Assembly: GCA_950106755.1 (NCBI GenBank)
Contig: OX467082.1
Span: 32,860,001-32,924,000 of the forward strand
Source: Climacium dendroides
Lineage: Eukaryota > Streptophyta > Bryopsida > Hypnales > Climaciaceae
DNA: 64,000 nucleotides
Direction: 5' to 3'
Of the stretch, positions 12,706 to 26,423 are shown piece after piece. The position numbers and the translations under genes were made by a program. A model generated the notes under the pieces. That model searched no databases, was not told the DNA's origin, and worked only from the letters and a program-made list of their open reading frames with translations. Position 1 is the stretch's first letter, and every line of letters starts with the position of its first letter.

Positions 12706-14487
12706 TTGTGAGTATTAGTTTTTGTATTGATCGTGGCTTAGGCTAAATGTAAATTGGAACATCTAGACTAGTGGTGACAATTATGAGTTTGAAGGTTGAG
12801 TTTAATTGTTCAGTGATGCTAAGTCAATGAGAAATAAACTTAACATGTTGTGAGTATCCTAGTGCAATGTCAAGTAAGGTTTAGTAAACTATGTAAATGA
12901 TGCATCGTCCAACTATGTTACTATAAGTTGTTATGTCTAATTACTTGGTTTGATTTCAAGATCCTTAAGCTTGCATTGCTAAATGACTAAATCATCCATT
13001 AACATGTGTAAGTTGTGTGCATAATTTTGCATGTGAGGAAATAATCAATTTGCATGGAATCTAGTGATTTGATTTAGAATTATTGATTGAATTAGCAGTC
13101 TTTGAGTTGTGAATGGCAATGCAAGATGAGATGAATTAACTTGTTGAATTAAGCTTCATTGTAATCTTGCTTGGAATTGTTGTTAATTGAATTATTTCTC
13201 TTTCAAATGAAGAGGAGTTTGCTTGTGGTATGCAAAAATTGGAAATTACTGGCTTGAGACAAATGTGTGCATGAATTATACATATCAAATTTTCAATTTG
13301 CTATTGAATACTATGTTGTATTGCACCAATGCAGATGTTTGTGAAAGACTTAATTGTGGTCTAGGCATCAAGTTGGTTCAAATGATGTTGGAAATCAATA
13401 CAAGTGTTAACGCATGAAGAAATTAAGTCTTGAAATTGTAGTATCAATTACCAAGCATAGTATATCTTGGTCATTTAATTATATCCTAGAACATATACTT
13501 GACAAATTGCCCAACCAATAGCATCGGTAATGGGTTGCACTAGCTAGATAATGAGAATAATGAGCAAATTGAAAAAAAAATATATATTTCCAATCATATC
13601 CTAGTTGAAAAGTGACCTAAAACACCAAAACAATAGGCAATTTGACCTTTTCATTAAACGAATTTCTAGGTTAGGAAAAATCCAACTTATTGTCTTTTTC
13701 TCTAATGGCAACCAAGGACTAAAGCCTCTTCTCCAACTCTAAACATCATAATATCATATGGAATTCCTTTTACATAAATAAACTCATTAGAAAGCAACAA
13801 TGCAATTGATTTCTCTAAGGCTCAAGATACACTACTAAAGTAAGCTTATAACAAGGCCCTTGTTTGACTAATGAAATATATAATTCTCAAGAACAAGTTC
13901 ACAAAGTCTTAAAACAAAATCACAATGTTAATTGCAATAATAGTCCATATGTGGTCTCTATTATATTTTGCTTGAGGTAGTTGAAGAACATACCTCCATA
14001 CATACCACAATTCACAAAGATCAAACTACGAACACATGTTGCAATGCCAACACTTGGTGGAGATTGCCTTCAAGTTATAACCATTACAGAAAGCCAAATA
14101 GAAGAACAATATCCAATTGAGTATTTACCATGATATAATCTTCCATAGGGAAACTAAATTTTAAAGCAATTATGCTGTTGGAAACGTTGCTTGTGTTCAT
14201 CTACTAGCATCTAGAAAGAACACAAAAATTCAAACAAGAAAGCTATGATATATAACTTATTAATTAAGAGAGTTCACCAATTCTGAACATCCATTGATTA
14301 TTATAATTTTCAATTGATTGAATTAGGTCATTAAGAGTCTTTGGTAGCCTCTCCAAAATTACAAGATCAAACAACATGAGCTCTAAAAATGAAGTAACCT
14401 ATTGATTGAAGTGCACATTGATATAGGGATAATCATCAACTTGTTATAATAATTCACAATGAGTCAACATAAATGTGATATGTCCAA

Positions 14488-15519
14488 ATGCTCTTGGTAG
14501 ATTAATGAGTCCCTTTGCAACCCAAAATATCAACTATGGATAAGTTGATCAAGTTGCCAATGGAATTACACTATAAGAAAACTACGTCTAAGTTGACGTG
14601 GTTTTTTTGGACACCCATGTTGCAACTGATGTTTTTATGTCAACAATGACGTCCACTGTAAAATCTTCATATTGTATTGGACGTCATTGTTAACACAAAA
14701 ACATCACTTGCAACATTGGGTTTCCAAAAAAACCACGTCAACTTAGACATTGGTTTCTAAGTTTCTTATAGTGTTAGGTAGATTTGTTAGTCCTTTACAA
14801 TCAAAAACATCAAGTTTGGATAACTTCACCAAGTTGCCAATGGAATTGGGTAGACTTGTGAGCCCCTCACATCCAGAAATATTAAGTTCAAATACGTTGA
14901 CCAAGTTGCTAATGGAATCAGATAGACTTGTGAGCCCTTTACAACACGAAATTTTGCGTTTGGATAACTTCACCAAGTTGCCAATGGAACTAGATAGACT
15001 TGTGAGCCCCTCACACCAAGAAATATCAAATTCAAATAACTTCACCAAGTTGCCAATCCAATTTGGTAGACTTCTGAGCCCTATACACCAAGAAATATTA
15101 AGTTTCAATAAGTTGACCAAGTTGCCTATGGAACTGGGTAGACTTGTGAGCCCTTTACAATGAAAAATATCAAGTATGGATAACTTCACCAAGTTGCCAA
15201 TGGAATTGGGTAGACTAGTGAGCCCCTCACACCAAGAAATATCCAATTCGGATAAGTTAACTAAGTTGTCAATAGAACCGGATAGACTTGTGAGCCCCTC
15301 ACACCAAGAAATATCAAATTCAAATAACTTCACCAAGTTGCCAATGGAATTGGGTAAACTTAGGAGCCCCTGACATCAAGAAATATCAAGTTCAAATAAG
15401 TTGATCAAATTGCCAATGGAACTGGGTAGACTAGTGAGCCCTTCAAACCAAGAAATATCATGTTCAAATCAGTTGACCAAGTTGCCAATGGAATCAAGTA
15501 TATTTGTAAGCCTCTCACA
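14488..15519 (-). pseudogene. Decayed 3' LRR tail of the NLR gene
   Basis: About eleven more 72-bp LRR units continue in register beyond the stop codon at 15520. In the original frame there are at least three further nonsense changes between 15337 and 15519, best explained as TGG to TAG at the 15520 stop itself, Leu to TGA, and TGG to TGA. A clean 197-codon LRR frame then survives at 14743-15336 before the CACTA MITE. This is former coding sequence now outside the predicted protein, unless another allele or copy lacks the stops. Confidence 0.75.
14569..14773. mobile_element. 205-bp CACTA-ended MITE inserted in LRR coding sequence
   Basis: The element begins CACTATAAGAAA and ends in the exact complement TTTCTTATAGTG, with long internal inverted repeats around ACGTCTAAGTTGACGTGG. 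TTA is duplicated on both sides (14566-14568 and 14774-14776), the 3-bp duplication expected for CACTA insertions. Removing it rejoins a normal leucine-rich repeat on the minus strand, so it landed inside former coding sequence. The minus-strand frame ending at 14743 takes its last residues from the element. Confidence 0.9.
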
Positions 15520-18500
15520 CTAAGGAATATCAAGTTTAGATAAGTTGACCAAGTTGCCAATAGAACTGGGTAGACTTGTAAGGCCTTTACAATGAGAAAT
15601 ATCGAATTTGGATAACTCCACCAAGTTGCCAATAGAATCGGGTAGACTTGTGAGCCCCTCACACCAAGAAATATCAAATTCAGATAACTTCACCAAGTTG
15701 CCAATGGAATCGGGTAGACTTGTAAGCCCTTTACAATGAGAAATATCCAATTTGGATAACTTCACCAAGTTGCCAATGGAACCGGGTAGACTTGTCAGCT
15801 CCCCACACCCAGAAATATGAAGTTCGAATAAAATGACCAAGTTGCCAATGGAACCGGGTAGACTTGTGAGCCCCCTACACCAAGAAATATTAAGTTTGGA
15901 TAACTTCACCAAGTTGCCAATCCAATTTGGCAGACTTGTGAGCCCCTCACACGAAGAAATATTAAATTCAGATAACTTCACCAAGTTGCCAATAGAACTG
16001 GGTAGACTTGTCAGGCCTTTACAATGAGAAATATCGAATTTGGATAACTCCACCAAATTGCCAACGGAACTGGGTAGACTTGTGAGTTCCCCACACCCAG
16101 AAATATGAAGTTTGGATAACTTCACCAAGTTGCCAATCCAATTTGGTAGACTTGTGAGCCCCATACACCAAGAAATGTTAAGTTTGGATAAGTTGATCAA
16201 GTTGCCAATGAAACCGGGTAGACTTGTGAGCCCCTCACACCAAAAAATATCAAGTTTAGATAACTTCACCAAGTTGCTAATGGAATCGGGTAGACTTGTG
16301 AGGCCTTTACAATGAGAAATATCGAATTTGGATAACTCCACCAAGTTGCCAATGGAACCGGGTAGACTTGTGAGCCCCTCACACGAAGAAATATCAAATT
16401 TAGATAACTTCACCAAGTTGCCAATGGAACCGGGTAGACTTGTGAGCCCTTTACAATGAGAAATATCGAATTTGGATAACTTCACTAAGGTGCCAATGGA
16501 ACCGGGTAGACTTGTCAGCTCCCCACACCCAGAAATATGAAGTTCGAATAAATTGACCAAGTTGCCAATCCAATTTGGTAGACTTGTGAGCCCCTCACAC
16601 GAAGAAATATTAAGTTTGGATAACTTGACTAAGTTGCCAATGGAATCGGATAGACTTGTGAGCCCCTCACACCAAGAAATATCAAGTTCAGATAACTTCA
16701 CCAAGTTGCCAATGGAATCGGGTAGACTTGTAAGCCCTATACAATGAGAAATATCCAATTTGGATAACTTCACCAAGTTGTCAATCCAATTTGGTAGACT
16801 TGTGAGCCCCTCACACCAAGAAATATCAAGTTCGGATAAGTTAACCAAGTTGTCAATGGAATCGGCTAGACTTGTGAGACCTTTACAATGAGAAATATCG
16901 AATTTGGATAACTCCACCAAGTTGCCAACGGCACTAGGTAGACTTGTGAGCCCCTTACACGAAGAAATATTAAGTTTAGATAACTTCACCAAGTTGCCAA
17001 TAGAACTGGGTAGACTTGTGAGTTTCCCACACCCAGAAATATGAAGTTCAAATAAATTCACTAAGTTGCCAATACAATTTGGTAGACTTGTGAGCCCCAT
17101 ACACCAAGAAATATTAAGTTTGGATAAGTTGATTAAGTTGCCAATGGAACTGGGTAGACTTGTCAGCTCCCCACACCCAGAAATATGAAGTTCGAATAAA
17201 ATGACCAAGTTGCCAATGGAATTGGGTAGACTTATGAGCCCCTTACACAAAGAAATATTAAGTTTGGATAACTTGACCAAGTTGCCAATGGAATCGGGTA
17301 GACTTGTGAGCCCTTGACACCTAGAAATATCAAATTCAGATAACTTCACCAAGTTGCCAATGGAATCGGGTAGACTTGTAAGCCCTTTACAATGAGAAAT
17401 ATCCAATTTGGATAACTTCACCAAGTTGCCAATGGAACCGGGTAGACTTGTCAGCTCCCCACACCCAAAAATATGAAGTTCGAATAAAATGACCAAGTTG
17501 CCAATGGAACCAGGTAGACTTGTGAGCCCCCTACACCAAGAAATATTAAATTTGGATAACTTCACCAAGTTGCCAATCCAATTTGGTAGACTTGTGAGCC
17601 CCTCACACGAAGAAATATTAAATTTGGATAACTTGACCAAGTTGCCAATGGAATCGGGTAGACTTGTGAGCCCTTGACACCTAGAAATATCAAATTCAGA
17701 TAACTTCACCAAGTTGCCAATGGAATTGGGTAGACTTGTGAGCCCCTTACATGAAGAAATATTAAGTTTAGATAACTTCACCAAGTTGCCAATGGAATCA
17801 GGTAGACTTGTGAGCCCTTTACAATGAGAAATATCAAATTTGGATAACTCCACCAAGTTGCCAATGGAATCGGGTAGACTTGTGAGCCCTTGACACCTAG
17901 AAATATCAAATTCAGATAACTTCACCAAGTTGCCAATGGAATGGGGTAGACTTGTGAGCCCCCTACACCAAGAAATATGAAGTTTGGATAACTTCACCAA
18001 GTTGCCAATCCAATTTGGTAGACTTGTGAGCCTCTCACACCAAGAAATATCAAGTTCGGATAAATTAACCAAGTTGTCAATGGAATTGGCTAGACTTGTG
18101 AGACCTTTACAATGAGAAATATCGAATTTGGATAACTCCACTAAGTTGCCAACGGCACTAGGTAGACTTGTGAGCCCCTTACATGAAGAAATATTAAGTT
18201 TAGATAACTTCACCAAGTTGCCAATGGAATCAGGTAGACTTGTGAGCCCTTTACAATGAGAAATATCAAATTTGGATAACTCCACCAAGTTGCCAATGGA
18301 ATCGGGTAGACTTGTGAGCCCTTGACACCTAGAAATATCAAATTCAGATAACTTCACCAAGTTGCCAATGGAATGGGGTAGACTTGTGAGCCCCCTACAC
18401 CAAGAAATATGAAGTTTGGATAACTTCACTAAGTTGCCAATCCAATTTGGTAGACTTGTGAGCCCCTCACACCAAGAAATATCAAGTTCGGATAAGTTAA

Positions 18501-19020
18501 CCAAGTTGTCAATGGAATCGGCTAGACTTGTGAGACCTTTACAATGAGAAATATCGAATTTGGATAACTCCACTAAGTTGCCAACGGCACTAGGTAGACT
18601 TGTGAGCCCCTTACACGAAGAAATATTAAGTTTAGATAACTTCACCAAGTTGCCAATGGAATCAGGTAGACTTGTGAGCCCTTTACAATGAGAAATATCG
18701 AATTTTGATAACTCCACCAAGTTGCCAATGGAATTGGGTAGACTTGTGAGTCCATTGCACCAAGAAATATCAAGTTCAGATAATTTCACCAAGTTGCCAA
18801 TAAAACTCGATAGACTTGTGAGGCCTTTACAATGAGAAATATTGAATTTGGATAACTCTACCAAGTTGCCAACGGCATTGGGTAGACTTGTGAGCCTTAT
18901 ACAATGAGAAATATCAAGTTTGGATAACTTCACTAAGGTGCAAATGGAATTTGGTAGACTTGTGAGCCCCATACACCCAGAAATATGAAGTTCAGATAAG
19001 TTTACCAAGTTGCCAATGGA
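15520..19020 (-). repeat. 72-bp LRR-encoding tandem array with 432-bp higher-order units
   Basis: About 49 units of exactly 72 bp lie in perfect register. A marker unit (AACGGCACTAGGTAG) recurs at 16927, 18151 and 18583, spaced by 17 and by 6 units, and the six-unit (432-bp) blocks around the last two are nearly identical. This indicates recent block duplication by unequal crossing-over or slippage within the exon. Confidence 0.9.
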
Positions 19021-21908
19021 ATTAGGTTGATTTACAACGCACATGCGCTTGCAAAGATTGAGCTTCAACGATTGGACCACATTTTCAATGGACTCATCAA
19101 GGTTCTTCAAAGACTTGCAATTGCTCATGTCTAGAACACATAGCTCATTACAAACTGTCACAAACTTTGGTAATTTAGAAATGTTGGTTCCCTTCAAACA
19201 AAGCCATTGAACACATGGAAAACCCTTGATATTGATAGCTTCAATAATAGACTTATCGACTTCATGAAGGTTGAGCAACCTCATCATTGGACAATCCAAA
19301 CTAAATTTCTTCCGCTTGTTAGCCTTTAATCGTTTTGAAGTCCCAATTGATCTACCTTCCATAATAGTTGTTGGTGTTTTACCCCATTCTTCCAATGACA
19401 AACCTTGTATCCGAGGAGCTATAATCTGCCATCAGTAAAGAAAAGAAATTACATCAATAGAATAAAAAAAAATTATGTACCAAATCTAAAGTAATTGTTT
19501 TATGTCGTTGTTTTACTCCATTGATACATTATTTTAGCTCAAAGCTCAAAATCATTGGATACCAACAATCAACAAATCATCTTGTATGGAACTACCTTAG
19601 TGCTTTGCAAAAGCTTCTTCACATTGTCAAAGTTCCATAATCTAGTCATCTCATTGAAATCTCCTTTGCATTGGCGTCTTACAACATTTCGACCCATATC
19701 ACGCAATTGGTCATGCATGGTCACTCTTCCATCATTTGCATTGATCTTGACCAAACATCTCTCCTTCAAATTTTTCATTGTTATTAGCTTTGAACAATCA
19801 CCTCCCCATATTTGTAATAGAGTCTCTTCACCATATCGCATTGAATCACAAAAAAAACATGCAATATCTAAGAACATGTTTTGTTCATTCTCATGTAAGC
19901 AATCATAGCTTATTTGCAACACCTTCCAAAGCCTATCATTGTCATTTCCCCCTTCCAAAGGCTCAGCATGCTTCAATCTCTCCAATGCCCCTCTCCAACA
20001 ATTTAAGCACTCCATGCTTGATAGATCACCATCCGTTAAAAAACCTCCCAAGCAACAACCCATCACTTCAAGGCTTAATGGCAATCCACCACAAGCCTTC
20101 ACAACATCATTGCACACGGTTTGAAAATCATCAATCAAGTGTAGTGAAGAATCCTTTGAAAGAAAACTAAGTAGTGTTTGACACCCTTCCTCAATAGTTC
20201 TAGCTCCCTTAAATGCATAATAAGCAAATAATTCAGTATCTTGGCCAATACTTATAGGTTCCACCTCATATCTACCACTCCCTTGGACATCTTTCTTGAG
20301 CTCTTGCCAATTTCTACACGTGACAATTATTTTGGATTCCTTGTTTCCATTCAAGAAATCCATGTCCTTCAACAAACAACCCAAGTTCGCTTTTGTCCCC
20401 ACATCATCTATGACCACCAATATTTTTTTTTGCTTCATACACATCTTCAACTCTTCCAACAAACTCTTCTTACGATCTTGTAAGGCACTTCGCTCTACAA
20501 TACAACCTGTCTTTTTGTCCTTGATTTCAAATTTTTGCAACAATGTAATCAACACTTCATCCAAACTCGACTTTGATTTTATGTCGTCCAAATAGCAACT
20601 CTTGTCAAAGTCTTTGCATATTGATTGGTACACTGCTTTTGCCAATGTTGTCTTTCCAATACCTCCCATCCCAACCAATCCTACAATGGATACTTTTTGT
20701 AGTTTCCTCTTCACAAACTCCTCCTGTACCTCCAATCTCACAAGGCCATCAGGTACAAGGCTCTCTAATTCTATAGTAGGCTTCACCACATATCTTTCCA
20801 AGACCTCCTTTAGGCAATTAGTCAACAGTAAGTAGCTCGAGTCCTTCTTGGTTTTTGGTCTCACAACATCAAAGTGATCATTGTTTAAAGCAAGGTAATT
20901 CCCACCTTCATATCTTGAAGATGCTTCTTCCACAACCATTTCATCGTACTGTCCAATATGACACAAATTTCTCATATTAGAATATGAAGCAAGGATAACA
21001 AACTATGACCATTGACACCTAAATTACAACTATAATTAACCATAAAGAAAACCAAAGGGGACTTACTGGTTTTGTTACATGTGTCTCAGCTACTGATGGA
21101 AAAATCCAAGAGTGCTCCTTAGCAACTTTCTCAAAGGCATGGTTGAGGCGACCAATTTCTTTGCTTAACACTTCCAAATCTATTGATAAAGGCCCCTTCC
21201 TACCACCCCAAAACCTGTCAAAATATGACAAAGACTTGGCCAAATGTAATCCATGATGGGGGGTTGAATAAAACAAAATTGCCCCAATGTTCTTCAACAA
21301 CTTTTGAGCCTTGGGGTCTTGTGAAAATAAATGCTTTGCACTTGTAACAATTTGCTTGGCCACCAATCCACCAAACCCATGACACACAAACACCACAGGC
21401 ACTCCATTTTGTCCAATTTGACTAAAGTGCACCATTTCTTGTACAAGCATCTCTCCTATAAGAAACAAGTCCATCCTTCCATTTGTGGCACTTTGCTTTA
21501 TGCTGGCATCATATTTTAGTGCAAAGACTTCTACAAAAGAGAACTCATCTGGGAGCCATGTCATGGGCCAAATGTTGTCTAGTGTACCATCTCGAGCCAA
21601 CCAAGTCTTCCAATATGCATCTCCATAGTTGTGATGCTCCAATCCATGAACAAACACCACCTCCAATTGAATTGGTACTTTAGGTTGGTAAAACCGAAAA
21701 ATTGAATCACACAACTGCATCCCAAAATACAAATAATGGATCAAACCTTAGAAAAATAAAAGATTTTATACCCTAGACTACATCATGGCAAAATCAAATA
21801 AGGCATCAATGTCTATGAAAACTACTAGCATGTACAAGATTTGTGATTAGAAGCAAACAACAAGCTTACCTTTTCTCCATGACAAAGTTCATTGACTATT
21901 TCACCCAT
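15520..21908 (-). CDS. Alpha/beta-hydrolase-NB-ARC-LRR immune receptor (HNL-type NLR)
   Basis: Four exons in matching phase: 21870-21908, 21067-21714, 19596-20948 and 15520-19425, giving 1981 residues from MGEIVNELCHGEK. Residues about 14-229 are an alpha/beta-hydrolase domain of the SERAC1-like kind (VVFVHGL, TPHHG), but the nucleophile elbow reads CHGFGG, with Gly126 where Ser is expected. The NB-ARC module follows: P-loop GMGGIGKTT at 322-330, kinase-2 ILVVIDDVG, RNBS-B IIVTCRN, GLPL, RNBS-D FLDIACFF and MHD at 640-642. From about residue 800 come some 49 leucine-rich repeats of 24 residues (SLPxSIGNLVKLSxLDISxC). Such proteins are expected to be intracellular immune receptors, with NB-ARC as nucleotide switch and LRRs for recognition or autoinhibition. 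The nucleotide-binding motifs look complete. It may be a 3'-truncated allele, because decayed LRRs continue downstream. Confidence 0.85.
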
Positions 21909-24145
21909 CGTATATCTTACAAAGATAATTGCACATACCAATCTCCTTGTCACATGTTTGTATATCCTACACACAATGATTTACAAATTAGTATGAAGTG
22001 TCATTGTATGAGTTGAATTCATGGCTTTTCACTAAGTTTAGTTGTCTTCATTTCTACAAGCTTAAAAAGGCTCAATTATTCCAACAATAGAACTTAGACA
22101 ACTACATGAAATCCAACAATAGAAAGAAATGATCAAGATTTCCTTCCAACATTGCCAAGAGCCATTGCTCGGATGTCATAAAAAGACATGGTTTAGACTA
22201 CCTCTCATTTGCACTTGGGTGCTAGCACTTCATAAGTTAATCCACATTCAAAGCCATATCACAAGAGTGAAAATCACCTAAACACACAAAGATAAAGCTC
22301 CTAGACTTGATCCCCCATAGGCTCAAAATGGCTCATGTATTCACTACTTTACCAAATCCTAGTACATTTCAAAGAACGATTCAATATCCAACATTCAATG
22401 CAGATACAAGATGCTAGGCATGAAATTTACATGTTAAAATCTATTGTCCCCATACTCCAACTTAACAATTTGAATGTGCAACAAAATGATATAAAAATGA
22501 ATTGATATAAAATATTCAAAGCCATACAAAATTCATTTGAAATTCTTTGAGAATGTATGTTCCTATCTTTTGTATGAACTAAACTTTCCACAACAACCCA
22601 CACAATAAATCAAAAGATTGATCTACATTGGTTTATAACTTTAAAAATAAATTGTAATGAGAAAATACTACAATTTCACTCAACATGTTTCCTATGCCAA
22701 TCTCCACAATAGGTACCCAAAACAAATTCAAACCTATCATATCAAGAAGTGATAATTATACCTTCACCTACAAACCAAGTCCAAGTTAGCTTTGCCTCCA
22801 AAATAATAATTTTCCCTCTCCATAGTGAGCATCAAACATCACTCAACCAAAGCAGCCACTCTCAATAGAAGATCAAGTAGCCATGCCACCACTTGATGAA
22901 AATTGACATAGATGGACACTTGGTTGAGAACTCTAACCTCTAACGTTTGGACTCCAAGTTATAAAGCACAATTCATGTTCATGAACACACTCTTCCTTTT
23001 GCAACATGCTCAACCAAGTGCTCACTTAAATTAGGACATCACAAAGCTATGCACTATTGTACTCTATATGAAACTTAATTCTAACTACCTTCAACTCTAT
23101 TCAACAGCTACAACTCCAAACAAAGACATTCAACATCATTGTAGATCAGTGACAAAAATCACAAATAACATAACACATTGACAACGGCATACAGCTCTGC
23201 TGAAGCGGGCCATTAACAACAAAACATGCAGGAATTATTCAAAATCCGAGCAACAGAAGCATAGCATCAAATTCAATTCCCTTCTCCTAAGCGAATGCTC
23301 TCTAGAATCACTTTCAATTGTAAATGACCAAGGATTCATTGACAATTCCATTGATCATATTGTGAAAATAGAATTCATGTGGGGTAAAATTTTATATCAA
23401 CTGAGTCTGTGAAGAGCATGGCATGAGTTGATGAAAACATTAACAAAATCAAACAAAAGAAAGTCCCTATATGGGACATATAAGTTTTTTTCTAAAAAAT
23501 TTTAAAGACAAAACTTGGGCCTCTAAACACAATGGTCGTTTACAGGTCGAGGAGCTACACGGTGGTAATTCAACAACAAAGACCTTTGCAGAAAGAGATA
23601 AGACGAGAAATCCAAGTTTGACAATCCAATCCAGGTTTGAATCTTTGGCAAAACATCTACCTAAATAGAATTGAAGGGCATGAAATCTGCTACTTATTGG
23701 TTACAAAGCACACACAAGTGTTCAGCACACACAACCAATGAAGTAGTAAGGGAACTACAGATTCACCTCGTAGTTCACCTATCATTTCAGTGCATGCCAG
23801 GACTTGCGTCCTCCTTGAAACTCTAACAACACCCTTCTTGCTGCTCCCGGAATTCTCACTCTTGCACAACACCCTCCAAAATGTCTGCGTGCCAAAATAC
23901 ATCAATAAACACCAACATTGTGGAATTCCAAGACGTGATGAGTCTCATAACAACAAAACTTCTCATTCTACGATGGACAGTCCACACGAGAAACTTAAAT
24001 CACAATCTGCCACAAATCTCACACCCATTCAGCAAAAAGATCATAGATGGCCAACCAAAAAATAACCTGAAAATGGCCTCTAAAATAACAAAGTATCAAG
24101 CTGTATTGTTACACATACCAGGCATGTCAGGCTCCTCCTCCAAGC
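21909..24145. other. Intergenic, upstream of the NLR gene
   Basis: The interval immediately upstream of the NLR start should contain its promoter and 5' untranslated region, but I see no convincing TATA box or other site. Open frames here are short and without family features. Nothing else is recognised. Confidence 0.5.
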
Positions 24146-24146
24146 T

Positions 24147-24875
24147 GAATGTGGATCGAAGCTGGAAGTCACTGCACTGTACAGTGAAATCCTCATCCTG
24201 GATTAGGCTGCCCTCGTCGCAAGTGCACGGAACCCATAGCTCTGACTGAACATCACAGCCAGCACGAAGGCAACCGAAACCCAGCAGACAGAATCCGAAG
24301 TCAAAAGCAAGGCTTAATGGAGCGCCCCCGGCATCGTCATTCCGAAACCCTTATCGGTGCACCGGAGCTCCAGGGACCGCTGCCACCTTCAACAGCAAAG
24401 TGAAAGAAAACTTTGAGCCTGCAACCGAAACCCAGCAGACAGAATCCGAAGTCAAAAGCAAGGCTTAATGGAGCGCCCCCGGCATCGTCATTCCGAAACC
24501 CTTATCGGTGCACCGGAGCTCCAGGGACCGCTGCCACCTTCAACAGCAAAGTGAAAGAAAACTCTGAGCCTGCGGATCGTGCAGTGGGTACAACGCACTT
24601 CGCACTTAGTGTGGTATCTCGACTCCTATATTCAAAAGTTCAATCTTCCGGCTCTCCCGGAGTTACAGACTCGCGCAGAGTGGTGGCGTTTTCTGAGAGA
24701 GACGTGTTGCAAGAGGAAGAATGTGGATCGAAGCTGGACGCCACTGTTCTGTACAGTGAAACCCTCGTTCTGTACAGTGCAGTGGAAACCACAATGAAAC
24801 CCCTTAAACTCACAGTGAAACCCGTGTTCTGTACAGTGAAACCCATGTCCTCTACAGTGAAACCCTCGTTCTCGA
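24147..24875. repeat. GC-richer duplicated block with 151-bp tandem repeat and GTGAAACCC motifs
   Basis: A 151-bp unit occurs twice in tandem (24271-24421 and 24422-24572); I noticed a single base difference (CTTTGA versus CTCTGA near the unit end). A 20-base string at 24147 recurs at 24719. From 24760 to 24870 a module CTGTACAGTGAAACCC recurs about five times with variation. The open frame of 196 codons across it is probably fortuitous. The block precedes the ITPK-like exons and could be its 5' region. Confidence 0.7.
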
Positions 24876-25179
24876 GATGCGAGAGTGGTGCCGATTCGCT
24901 GTGGCCCCGTGAGGAATCTTTTCTCCTGAATCGTAAATTAGTTGGCCATTCGGGCATAAGGTTTTGCTCGTCCATGTGTGGCTGGTGGCTTCTGACAAGC
25001 TGAGGTATGGCTGTCTTCATGGGCACATGATTCCCTTCATTACATATACGAATATGCTGGCGTACGTTCGTGGTTGCGTACGCGTTGCTTGGACTTTCGC
25101 AAGGTTATCAGGCTCAGTCTAAGTGCTGCCGAAATCTTGCTTTTTCTGCACACTATGATGTTAACCGGTATTTTGCTAG

Positions 25180-26012
25180 AGAAAGTATTCGGATGTGGTG
25201 GTGCTAGACCCTCCTGAAGCGATTTTGCAATTGCGGAATCGACAGTCCGTGGTCCAAGATGTGGCTCAGCTAGACATGAGCAGCTCGGTAGGTGAGCTTG
25301 CATTGACCCTTTCGCTTACGGGATGGCGTCAAGTCATGGTTGTGCAGACTGCAGAGGAATTAATAGAGTAACTATACTGTGGGCAGACCATTTATTTCAA
25401 TCTGTTTTCACCATCTGTTTGCAGGGTACAAATGAGCCAACAAATCTTCAGACCTCTTTTGATCCCCAGGTAGGTTGTGTGCAGTCTCGCCAGAGCCGCC
25501 TTGTACATCATCTTTCAGCTTCATGCTTCAACCTTTGTATGATTTTTGACTCTATGTGGTGGCTGGTTCTCAGGTTTTGTTGGAGTTTCCAGACAACTGG
25601 TGGTTACTGTCGATGCAACGTCGATTCCTGCCTCTGTCTGCCGCTGGCAGCTTCCATTTTGGTCAGTGTCATTCAATTTGAGGCCTAAACTCTAAACCCT
25701 AAACTTCAATCTCGAGTGACTTCAACCATTGTTGGGATTCACTTTCACTAGTAGAAAATCCTCCCCCTCATGTCTGTTCTAGAAAATCTAGTCACGTTAC
25801 AGTTTGACAATATTTCTGTTAACATCTGCCTTAAATGACGTTACAATTTGTAGGGTTTATCGCAGCCCTAGAGGCTTTCTGGGAATGTTTTTTTTCTGAG
25901 GCTATCAGCGAGTTAGCATGATATGTAACACTTTGTGTGTTTGTGTGCAGTAGCGAAGCCATTGGTGTCAGGTGGATCTGCGAAGACACATGAAATGTCT
26001 TGGGCGTACGTT
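25180..26012 (+). pseudogene. ITPK-like gene fragment, N-terminal half
   Basis: Three exon-like segments match inositol 1,3,4-trisphosphate 5/6-kinase, which phosphorylates inositol polyphosphates through an ATP-grasp fold. Exon 25180-25287 reads DVVVLDPPEAILQLRNRQSV, the family's VLDPP...LHNRQSM block; 25574-25661 contains a VGVSRQLVVT segment, the family's VGVPRQLVV; 25951-26005 reads VAKPLVSGGSAKTHEMS, the VAKPLVxDGSAKSHE ATP-binding block. The middle exon's homologous frame is offset by one base from the phases of its neighbours at both ends, and the frame after THEMSWAYV hits a stop. No N-terminal exon was found. The continuation (LQEFVNHGG... and later) is absent from this strand and similar sequence lies on the other strand at 26.4-26.8 kb. 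Confidence 0.65.
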
Positions 26013-26087
26013 TGAACCAATTGGCAACATTAGGGGTGGTTCCAAGTGGTTCAAACAGGACTTAAGTCGTTTCTGTAATCACAGGAG

Positions 26088-26276
26088 ATGGTCTGCTACT
26101 ACGTGCCGGGATTTCAGAAGGCTCTACTCTTGTCTTCGGACTTTTTATTGAACGCCAAATCAGATCAGAAGTCTGTGAAAGATTTCTTCAAAACTACCCC
26201 TGCAGAATGTAACAAATATTTGTATCAATATGTTAGCTTGGAATATCAGTTTGCTTCAAGCTCTGAGAAGACTTGA
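26088..26276 (+). other. Open frame of 62 codons, unrecognised
   Basis: A frame beginning MVCYYVPGFQKALLLSSDFL follows an AG acceptor-like site just 3' of the ITPK-like exons and ends at a stop at 26276. It may be part of a read-through exon of the broken gene or unrelated. I do not recognise it. Confidence 0.25.
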
Positions 26277-26423
26277 CACACGAAATCTAGAGCAACAACA
26301 ATGAAAACAAGATCTTCAAATTTTAGAAAGAGACTTGATACAGAAAGCTGCATATCAAAGAATGACTACAGTAGTGTTTTATTACGTCGTCTCAATCAAC
26401 AAACATTAAAAAATAAATAATAC

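Larger units (their letters stand above)
10234..14487. other. Non-coding interval, AT-rich
   Basis: No open frame with protein-family resemblance was found; the one frame of 64 codons at 13223-13417 has no recognisable features. Two small inverted-repeat elements at 12062-12309 and about 12451-12705 are listed separately. The rest is low-complexity AT-rich sequence. Confidence 0.6.
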